DNA of 64,000 nucleotides from Phragmites australis (lineage: Eukaryota > Streptophyta > Magnoliopsida > Poales > Poaceae). The position numbers were made by a program, and so were the translations under genes. Shown here piece after piece: positions 22,200-30,811 of the stretch. Location of the stretch: the NCBI RefSeq assembly GCF_958298935.1, contig NC_084938.1, forward strand, positions 8,129,501 to 8,193,500. The letters are read 5' to 3'. Below the pieces are notes generated by a model. That model did not search any database and was not told where the DNA came from. It was given only the letters and a program-made list of their open reading frames with translations. How positions within the stretch are numbered: position 1 is the first letter of the stretch; each line of letters starts with the position of its first letter.

Positions 22200-25031
22200 A
22201 TGGCACCACCAACCACCAATCCGGCCTAGGTTCCAGAAGGAGGTGTACTACCACCCCCAAATATTAAAGAAGGTAGCCCTAGCCACTACCTCAACCTGGA
22301 AGAAACGTACACATGTGGAGGCGATGAGGTAATTCATAAGTAGATAAATGCATCTGTTCTACATGTTATCGTATAGGTTCCTAATAGGTTTTTCAGTTAT
22401 GCTCAGATGCTTGATGCTCTGAAGGGTCACGACAATAAGCAATCCCAGGAGCCGCATCATGTTCGAGGTCCCTCGAAAATACCTATGGGACGATTTGTGG
22501 TCACGGAGGTCTCACCAGCAGGGGAGCCAACTGCACCTAAGAGAGTTCTGGGGCCATAGAAGTCAATATGTGGGATTGCTGTTAAGGATCACGTGCTCAT
22601 CACATACAGATTGTGGGCTGGAGAATGAGGTGATCCACACATGGTTCACGATTCGATCAAAAACGATATCTTTTGGCCCAAGATATTAGAGAAGTTTGAC
22701 TTCCCTGAAGGGACAAATATGGAAGTAGTTAAGCGTAAGACGCTAATGATCATGGGCATTTCATTTAAGAACTGGAAGGGCACACTAAACAAAACATATG
22801 TGCAGAAAGGTACAATGCCAGATTTCCACAAGTGGCCGCAACTAGAAGATCATTGTAAGCCTTTGCGGAGTACAAGTCATTGGAAGAAGCACAAGGTTGA
22901 GTGCAGTGAATAAAGCAAACTCAAAGAAGAACCTCTATAACCACAAAGTCGGCAGTCGTGGGTACGTGAGGAAAGAATAGCAGTGGCAACAACAGCTAGA
23001 TCAACTATGAGAGAAAGGTGTCATGCCTGAGATGGAGGGCTGGAGCGATCGATCGACACGCTTCCTTCTTGGGAGGGGTGCTTCTTACTCGTCTGATGGA
23101 AGCTTATACTTTACGACCTCCAAAGACCAGCAAGTGACACAAACTCTTACAAAAAAGCTTGCGGAAGCCCACGAGTAGTCTGCACAAGGCTCTTTCATGC
23201 TAGACAGGGATAGGGATGAGCTCACCTTGGCCCTAGGAAACAAGGAGCACAGTGGTCGGACACGAGGCGTTGGGGTGATGGGTTGGAAATATGGATTCCC
23301 AGGCGACGTCGACAGTTACAAGAGTCGAAAGAGATCCCAAGTAGAGCGAGATGCAGAATGAGAGACAGAACAAGCTAGGATGATGCAAATGCTTGAATAA
23401 GCGCTACAAGCTGAGAGGGAACATACAAACGAAAAGATAGCACAAGCGGTACAACAAGCCCTCATGCGTGAACAGACCGCCATTGTGAGCGATCAGGAAC
23501 AGCATGCATCATCTTCTAATTTTGTGCGCTCCAGCCTAGTGCTCGTCGGAGTAGCTGTGCATCCACGGGTGTTCCGCGAGCTGACCCCATCACTTATCCT
23601 GTGGACCCCATCATAACATGGATACCGTGTGAACTGCAAATTGGTGCTAGGAACATTACCATCAAGGTGGCTTCCGGCATGGCTTATCCCCACAGCTCCC
23701 ATGAACATTTGCACAGATATCCGATACCGGAGGGCTACACCATGGTTGAAGTAGATGAGGCAGTTGACCAGTACCGTCATGTTGAGGTGGACTACTCTAC
23801 ATAAGACGGGGTGAACACTATAGGAGAGAACAAGCACACATTCATCGTGTGGGAGAAGGCCTACATAGTATTTCCACCAGGAATAGCTACCGAGAATCTC
23901 TACTCTCCATTACGCCCCGAGCCACCGTCACCTCGAAGATCTCCCTCTCCTCAGCCATCTCCCAAAGAAAGTCCACCTCCTCAGCCATTGCCTCAAAATA
24001 TTCCACCGCTCAAGAAGCCAGCACCTTCAACAAGCAAGCCATCAGCTCAAAAGACAAGATCATGTTCTGCAACATCCAAGCAGACGACATCATCTAAGAA
24101 GTTAGCAGAACCCAAGGATGTCTATTCACTCACTGCTGAGGAAACCAAAAAGATTGTGGATGCCAATGAAACGACTAATTTCCATCCTCCACCACCTCCA
24201 CCGAAGCATGTTGTGCCTGAAGATATCATGGATTTTTTTCATGAATATGACCAAATCTAAACAGATGAGGGTGGCTTCAAGTAAGCCGTCGAGTGACTAC
24301 GAACATATCAGTAAGAATCAAGCCAAGAGCAAATCAGCTCCAATCGTTCAGGATGCTCCAAGTATTGGGGACTTCCTGGCTACTTCTGGACTATCAGCAG
24401 AAGAACTAGCATGACTTAGTATGGGGGCGGATATTGGAAAGTTTTATGTTACATGGCCGTTTGAGTTGACCAAACCTTTGGTCAAACTAGGTATTGAAAG
24501 AAACCTTACAACTCAAATGCGTGATTATATCAGTGGTACTTGGAGCAATCCAGGTAGGGTTTGCAGGCGTTCCCTGTAAGATACACAGATGAATATTTCC
24601 TCAACGGGGATGGCTCGTTCTAGGTTTATTTTAAGGACTTGTATGAACTATACAAGGAAGATGCCCTCGACGTGGCTATAGTCAGAGCGTGGACTCTGCA
24701 AGTGACTTATGCATATAAATCACATTATATGATCTTGTACCTTGAAATTGCATGGCTAACTTCTCTATTTCATAGAATAGAGAACTGCATATGCAGACAA
24801 CAATTTGATCGTAAAGTAGGATTCGTCGATCCTGGGCTTGTGAACCAGACGCTTGTAAGGGAGAGTCCAGACTTCACCGAGAAGTACATATTGAAGTGTC
24901 TGCTTCACCACCAATACAAGAAATTTATACTCTTACCCTACAGCTATGAGTACGTTCTTACACGCCAGGGCATTCTGCTTTTATGGGCGACTCGATTCTA
25001 ATACTAATTTGTTATGCTGACATAATATTCC
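22200..25031 (+). pseudogene. CACTA second gene (TNPA-like), degenerate
   Basis: From the ATG at 22200 the frame reads MAPPTTNPA and then stops. Further exon-like pieces continue on the plus strand. 22249-22329 ends at a GT donor. About 22641-22912 contains KILEKFDFPEGTNMEVVKRK and KGTMPDFHKWPQLEDHC. About 23601-23800 contains ARNITIKVASGMAYPHSS. 23811-24260 is a proline-rich linker (PSPRRSPSPQPSPKESPPPQ). About 24650-24990 contains LVNQTLVRESPDFTEKYILK. This order matches the large second protein of grass CACTA elements. Stops and frame changes are frequent. It precedes the Ulp1-like part at 25032 and is certainly non-functional. Confidence 0.65.
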
Positions 25032-25680
25032 TGTAGCTTTCATTGGATCCTCGTTGTCATCCACCCAGACTTGAGCAAGATCATTGTCTTGGAATCACAA
25101 AAAAGAGCTCAGACGAGTTACCAAAACCTCATCGACATGCTAAATAGGTAAATTTGATCATTTCATTGTCTCGATAATTGCATCTAAGTTTAATTGGTAT
25201 TCATATTCACGTACAGGGCGTACACAAGATACCGTAAAAAAAAGTCTTATTCACTTTCCATTCAGGAAGGTGTATAATGTAAAAACCGACTTTCCGGTAC
25301 ACATGGAATTTTCATATCTTGCATTTCCTTTTGAATAAAAAGCTTCAACTTCTTCTACTCACGCATCATTTCCTCTTGAAGTGTATGAGGCAACCACCCA
25401 TCAAGAATCTCTGTGCGGTTTATGTTCTAACTTTCATGCATGGATCCAGCCCGGACAAAGACGCTGTCAAGTTCAATGATCTTGAGGTATAAAATAACAT
25501 ATCGATGCCTTCTTTTCAATTTGTACACATATTCAAGGACTAATTCCTTCGATTCTTCAAACTCAGGGCTCCAAACTATGCACAAAAGAGTTACAACCTG
25601 TAGAAATAAATGCCCTTCAAGAATAGATCACCGGGTTCTTTATGGAACATGTTATCAACCCAAACAGCGAGTTTCATGAA
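25032..25680 (+). pseudogene. Ulp1-like C48 protease remnant of CACTA
   Basis: Exon-like segments encode FHWILVVIHPDLSKIIVLES (about 25038-25098), then QPPIKNLCAVYVLTFMHG (from about 25388), ending at a GT donor near 25490. A last segment near 25568-25680 resembles the usual C-terminal tail. The HW motif and following acidic residue are those of SUMO-protease-like C48 domains carried by plant CACTA and MULE elements. The usual catalytic Cys context is replaced by CAVY, so activity is doubtful even apart from the breaks, which include a TAG stop near 25628. Confidence 0.6.
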
Positions 25681-26513
25681 CCGATCGTGCCGTCGACCAG
25701 TGAAAAATCTTCAAATTACACCGTACCTTCTAGTGCAGAGTATACGATAAGGAGGAAGTCTACTAGAGGGTTAGACGACTTATACATCGCCAAATGACAC
25801 CATTTTAATGAAGGATATTAATTACTATGTATTAATATAGGATATGAATCACTATGTATTAATGAAGGTATATTTCGGAGTTGGTACCGTCGGATGACTC
25901 TTCGACAGAATGGTCTTTCAATGATGATGCAAAGGAGGAGCAAGAAGCAGTGGCCCGTCAATGCGTCCAAGAGGAGGAGGATGAGAGGCTGGCCCGTAAG
26001 TGTTCCGTAAGCGTGCCCAGGAGGAGGATGATAAGAGGGTGGCCTGTCAGTGCGTTGCGGAGGAGGCTGAATGCTCAAACTGTTCTAGCGTTAAGGAGCC
26101 AGACTTTGATGTCTTTGACACGTCGGCGAGTCTGGAGCTTAGACGACGCTGCGATCGATTAGGCGTGGCCAGGTCCTCCGTTCCACCACAATTGGCCCCC
26201 CGTGTCACCGCACGTATACACGCCATTAGTTGTCCATGCGGATATGCGGTCCTCATCGGGGGAGAGGTAGATGGATACTGGACTGGCTCAACTCGACTGA
26301 CTTTTCGGGTGGTGATTTGTGAGAACTATTATGTATATATGTGTAACATAAATTACTATGTATTAATGAAAGTGCCTTCATTATTGATTTACATTACATA
26401 TGTCTCATTATATGCATGTATTAAATGGGAGAGAGACGGAGAGATCAAGGAGAGAGAGGGAGGACAGAGAGGACAAAGAGGGAGGGTAGGACCGGAGTAG
26501 AAGGAGTGAGGCA
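25681..26513. other. CACTA 3' interior, no gene assigned
   Basis: Acidic and arginine-rich short frames occur at 25881-26500, with repeated 'gaggaggat' units, but no domain is recognisable. The phrase 'attactatgtattaat' recurs at about 25820, 25850 and 26350. It may hold the last exons or UTR of the CACTA gene. Confidence 0.4.
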
Positions 26514-26731
26514 TAACACTGCCGGCTGAAAGCTTCCTGCCAGCTAGTGATACTCAGGGAATCACTGCTGACCGAATCTTTTAGCCGGTAGTGATAACCC
26601 CTTTCACTGCCAGTCTACAGAGCCAATAGTGATAGTTCCTGACTATCACTGTCTGTTACCCACTACCGACTCTAAAACTGGCAATGAAGGGGATTTTGGA
26701 GCCGACAGTAATGTACTGTTCTGTTGTAGTA
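26514..26731. mobile_element. CACTA right terminus
   Basis: The segment carries inverted CACTGCCGG/CCGGCAGTG-type subterminal repeats and ends 'ctgttctgttgtagta'. Read from the other strand, this is close to a CACTACAACAGAACAG terminal inverted repeat with the last base changed. The left terminus was not found, consistent with truncation of the transposase side. Confidence 0.65.
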
Positions 26732-27048
26732 TGAGCAAAAAAAATCCTATGTGACACTCAATTAACGTGCATAATACTAACCAGAGTAATCTAATACTCT
26801 CTCGTTTATGCAACCTTCTATGTTCAATGCAGGATTGTTATTTTTGTGAACTATACATGCATGTTTGGGAATCGGGATTTCAGAAACATAAAGTGGTAGT
26901 CCCATAGCTGCTAAAACAAAAGATATCTTTATATCAATACAAATTTATACTTTCTTCACGATTAAGAACAATACACACTTGTGCAGTTTTCTGTCATGAT
27001 CCAGGGTTTCCGTATGCCTATTCATCTGCAATGCTATATCCTTACATA
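26732..27048. other. No gene recognised (CYP96 3' flank)
   Basis: AT-rich spacer between the CACTA terminus and the Stowaway MITE, with no open frame of note. Confidence 0.5.
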
Positions 27049-27303
27049 CTCTCTTTGGTCATAAATGCATATCGTTTTTTACTTCTTATAGTCTTCGACG
27101 TACAACTTTAATTATTATTTTCTATTAAAATATAGTTATAATATTTAATAAAAATATAATATTATGAAAGTATTTTTCAAGATAAATCTACCCGTGTGAT
27201 TTTCATGTTTTTAAACTAAATATTTTAAAAGCTATTAACAATCAAAGTTTTAAAAGATTGATTGGTATTAGTCACAATGATAAATGTTTATAACAGGAGA
27301 GAG
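27049..27303. mobile_element. Stowaway-like MITE
   Basis: A 255-bp AT-rich element flanked by TA on both sides (27047-27048 and 27304-27305). Its ends are inverted: CTCTCTTTGGTCATAAATGC on the left pairs imperfectly with the right end, which reads CTCTCTCCTGTTATAAACAT in complement. The TA duplication and the CTCYCT-type terminus with an internal ATAAA block fit Stowaway (Tc1/mariner) MITEs of grasses. Confidence 0.75.
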
Positions 27304-27530
27304 TATATATATGATAATACATGTTTGGATTTGATCGTACGCCCAGTTTGTTTGGACCAACAGTGATAAATAGTGCTGATGTGTAAGAGGAAAATCACCG
27401 ATAGATAGATCAAAATATACACCCAACGACCCAATTTTTTCTGTCGGTCACATCTCACATGTCCATACTTGTACTGCACGGCTGCACCAATCTTATTCCA
27501 CTTAGTATAGTATCTACCTCATAGCATGTT

Positions 27531-29069
27531 TCATTCCTCCCTCTTATTGACCATCACCATGAGGCCGTTCTTCATCTGTAGAAGGAACGACAACTTTGGC
27601 TCGACACGCTGCCCTTCCAACACCTCCACATCAAAGTTCCACACCACCGCGGCAACGACGGTCTTCATCTGCATGATTGCGATGTCCTTACCGAGGCACA
27701 TCCTCGGCCCTGAGTTAAACGCCAAAAATTTGTGAGACGGCACATGCCGCAGCTTGGCGCCGTCCTCGGAGAGCCACCTCTCCGGTTTGTACTCATGGCA
27801 ATCCTTGCCCCACACGCTCTCCATTCTACCCATGGCATAGATGGAGATCAGGATGGTTTCGCCGCAGTGCACCTCGTGACCGCTTGGCAGCACATCATCG
27901 GCCAGCACTGCCTTGCGCTCGAACGGGACTGGCGGGTAGAGCCTGAGGGACTCAAACAAGGTGGCTTCAAGGTAGACCAGGGATTTTGTCTCCTTCGGCT
28001 CAAAGACAACCATCGTGTCTTTGGAGACGACAGCGCCGCCTTTGCGTGATGCGATGGGTGCCAATTCCTTTCGGATGCGAGAGACAACGTCCGGGTTGTT
28101 TGCGAGGTTATAGAAGACCCACGGCAGCGTTGTGCCAACTGTGTCCCGCCCCGCGATCATGGAGACGATGAGCTTCTTACGCAGCAGTTCGTCGCTGCAT
28201 TCCGGGTCAGTCATAACTGAAGAAAGAATGTCCACGGAGGCCACCTTGTTTTGCTCCTCGTCAAGATAGACACGCCTGGCTTTCCTCTTCTCCATCATCT
28301 CCGTGACGAACCCATGGAGTCGTGTGTGCGCCGCAGCAAGCTTCCTCTCTGGACCGATACTTAGCCGTCTCATCACCTTCCAGAAAGAAGCCGACGTAAC
28401 GTGGCGGATAAAGGCCACCTCCATCACCGTGTCCATGGCAGCTGCGGCGTGCATGGATGGCATGTCCGGGGATAGGCAGCCAGGGTCCACGCCGAAGACT
28501 GGCGTGGCAATTTGGTCGAACGCGAGCCTCGCGATCAAGCCCTGTATGTCGAACGGAGTTGTGGTGCTCGCCATACGGGCCAAGAAGGGGAGGAGGCCAT
28601 TCACCACCTTATCCTGGCAGCAACTAGCCATCAACGAAAGCATCTGTGGGTTGCTTAGGATGATCAGGATCTCCCCTCTGTGCTTGCGGCAGGCCTCCCC
28701 ATCATCGGTTAAGATGGTGCCACGCACAATATCGAAGATTTCTGCAAATTCCTCACCCTTGGGGTAGTTTGCATGGTTTGTGGTGAAGATGTGCCGGACA
28801 TTCGCCGGATCACTGGTTATGAAGAACCGCGTGTTGTTGATTGCCCGTGGACCGTGCGCCTTGAAGTTACCCCCAGAGGCAGCAAGGACAACGGTGAGGT
28901 AGTCGTGGAAGTTGCGAAGGTTGGCTACGAAGGAAGGGAGTACTCCAACTATTGGCCAGTCTATGGGCAGCAAAGGGTTCTTTGATCTCGTTGACTTGAT
29001 GTAGTACAAGAACAATGATACAAGTAGCGCAATCGTGGCGATGAGTAGTTCTGGCAAGGAGAACACCAT
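27531..29069 (-). CDS. CYP96: Cytochrome P450, CYP96 family
   Basis: Intronless 512-residue P450 anchored in the ER membrane by a hydrophobic N-terminus (about residues 5-24), followed by a proline-rich hinge (NPLLPIDWP, 31-39). Motifs are the I-helix AGRDTVG (306-312), ExxR in FESLR (E373, R376), PERW (429-432) and heme-binding FNSGPRMCLG (451-460, Cys458). Length, lack of introns and the DWPIVGVLP and SHKFLAFNSGPR signatures place it in the CYP86 clan, family CYP96. Characterised members include a mid-chain alkane hydroxylase of cuticular wax synthesis (MAH1); the substrate here is unknown. The ATG at 29069 sits in ACAATGG and downstream of a TATA box. An in-frame Met at 29183 lies upstream of that TATA box and was rejected. 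Oddity: the C-helix WxxxR Trp is Cys127 (CRKHR), possibly weakening heme binding. It looks complete and is the only convincing host gene here. Confidence 0.9.
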   Translation of the reverse strand: MVFSLPELLIATIALLVSLFLYYIKSTRSKNPLLPIDWPIVGVLPSFVANLRNFHDYLTVVLAASGGNFKAHGPRAINNTRFFITSDPANVRHIFTTNHANYPKGEEFAEIFDIVRGTILTDDGEACRKHRGEILIILSNPQMLSLMASCCQDKVVNGLLPFLARMASTTTPFDIQGLIARLAFDQIATPVFGVDPGCLSPDMPSMHAAAAMDTVMEVAFIRHVTSASFWKVMRRLSIGPERKLAAAHTRLHGFVTEMMEKRKARRVYLDEEQNKVASVDILSSVMTDPECSDELLRKKLIVSMIAGRDTVGTTLPWVFYNLANNPDVVSRIRKELAPIASRKGGAVVSKDTMVVFEPKETKSLVYLEATLFESLRLYPPVPFERKAVLADDVLPSGHEVHCGETILISIYAMGRMESVWGKDCHEYKPERWLSEDGAKLRHVPSHKFLAFNSGPRMCLGKDIAIMQMKTVVAAVVWNFDVEVLEGQRVEPKLSFLLQMKNGLMVMVNKREE

Positions 29070-29142
29070 TGTTACTAATATCACCACTGTGTATGTGCTA
29101 TGCCTGTATGCTGCATGGACATGAATAGAGGTAGGATGTGTT

Positions 29143-29150
29143 AATTTATA
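29143..29150 (-). promoter_or_regulatory. Probable CYP96 TATA box
   Basis: On the minus strand this reads TATAAATT within CTCTATAAATTA, 74 bases upstream of the ATG at 29069. Transcription would start near 29115-29120, giving a 5' UTR of about 45-50 bases. This placement favours the internal ATG over the upstream one. Confidence 0.6.
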
Positions 29151-29183
29151 GAGAGGCTTCGATTCTTCTGCACAGGGAAGCAA

Positions 29184-29925
29184 CCATCAACATCTGTATA
29201 ATTCTTGCATGGGCTGTTTCTTGAAATTCACTATTTTTATGGCAACCATTTTACATATATTTACTTTCATATTGTATAAATGTGGAAGTTAGGCGTTGGT
29301 TGTTCTAAGTAGCTTTCATTAGTCAACCTCTTATGTAGTACAAGGTGTACCTGCACTCGATGTCAGAATTGAAGTTGGAACTGACCAGGATGTTTTATTA
29401 CCGTAATAATTAAAATTTCATCTAATGCATTGATCTACATAGATAAAAAAAATTAAGCTAACGAGGAAAGGTGGATAACACACATCAACACCCGCCTCAC
29501 TTACAGGCTCCCTTGGGTCGGAAACATGACATTTGGCTAGCTGTGATACCTTATTAAAATGCATTCACCAGGTGAACCACCTCTTAGCTAGCGTGGTGGT
29601 GGAAGCTAGTGTGAGAGTACATTTCCACCATTAGGGGTACATTTCTAATGCTACAATTTACACACGTGAGTGTTTTAGTAATTTTATTTATAGGCCTATG
29701 ATAGGTGCACATTTACAGATATGTGAGTATAGTGTGCATGTACATGATGTGTATGGGTGTGCGCCTGACCTTGTAATGTAAAAAGCTGCATTCACCAGCC
29801 AATTGATCCTGAAACCTTAAACTAGTGACTTGGTGAGGGTATCAGTTATCTCAAGGTTGAAACCACCAACCTCCAACTAATCCAGATCTCATTCAATAGG
29901 GAAAAACTTCCTCACATATTGATAA
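29184..29925. other. CYP96 upstream flank, no gene
   Basis: No gene or repeat boundary is recognised. The CYP96 promoter is presumably within the right-hand flank here. A Helitron-like 5' terminus starts at 29926, about 0.86 kb from the CYP96 start codon. Confidence 0.5.
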
Positions 29926-30290
29926 TCTCTACTACTTAAAAATACATAGTGGTTCCAGTACTAGATAGGACGCCTTGCCCTCCCCATCTCTTGCTGATAT
30001 TTACCTACTTATGCCACTACACCAAAACTCCATCCTAGCTGCATTCGCGCATCGCCCATGAAGCCTGTTGCTCCCTTCCCTTCTCTCTTTCCCGATTCTC
30101 TCCAGATGGCAATTCTAGGGTTTGGATTAGGCATCAGCGGGTAAATGCGCCACCACTTGTCGCCCCTCTCCACTAGAAGAATCCTCTTGACGCCAAGAAC
30201 CGATGCCGCCTCAACCCCTTCTCGCTACTACCGCCCTGATGCATCCACCCGCTTTGCTAGATCCAGAATAGAAGCCACCACTGCTAGACG

Positions 30291-30723
30291 TGATGAGGAC
30301 ATCACTCTTTCGGATACACACACACCGAGTATTCCTCCAACAATAGGTCCATTGACACGAGCTCGTACACGTCAACTAAATCATGAGGTGAGCTCGTTCC
30401 TTAGTGTTCCTTTATATTTTAATGAGGATGGGATGCTACTGAATAATTGTGATGTATTATTACTTAGGAACACGGGAGAAGAACAGCAAGGGCGCCCAAG
30501 CCAAGGTGGAGGCCCAATCCAGTTCGAGTCCGTTTCGGAGTCCAGGACCAGTCCGCACTAAAATCATCGCCCAGGACGCATACGGACTCCGTTTTTGACG
30601 TTCTACACATGGTTGGAAAGCTAAGGAGATAAGCTTTCCAACGGTACTGGTCCCATATCCAAATTCTTTCTGAGTCAACGGGAATCGTCGAAACAAGTGG
30701 ACGTCCAGAATCTGTCAGGGTGC
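30291..30723 (+). repeat. Gypsy LTR fragment (same family as 46663-54448)
   Basis: It begins TGATGAGGACATCACTCTTT, the U3 end of the 909-bp LTRs at 46663 and 53540, and stays alignable (in opposite orientation to them) up to about 30723 ('ctgtcagggtgc'), where it stops abruptly. It includes the pol C-terminal text GPLTRARTRQLNHEVSSFLS that this family encodes inside its LTR. The R/U5 half is missing. It abuts the helicase fragment. Confidence 0.85.
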
Positions 30724-30811
30724 GACGGTTGGCGGGGTTTGTCTACTCTATGCTAGCACTATAGTGGCTGGCCCCACCCTCACCGCCTCCACTCCTCCTC
30801 CCCCTCCTCGT

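Noticed and set aside
27732..28985. Plus-strand open frames opposite CYP96
   Set aside because: They are antisense shadows of a well-conserved P450 reading frame, with no domain of their own.
29070..29183. Upstream Met (29183) as the CYP96 start, giving 550 residues
   Set aside because: It lies upstream of the TATA box at 29143-29150 and would add a non-hydrophobic extension before the membrane anchor.
30145..30561. A 138-codon frame as a host gene
   Set aside because: Its C-terminal two thirds is the LTR-encoded tail of the gypsy pol, so the frame is accidental.
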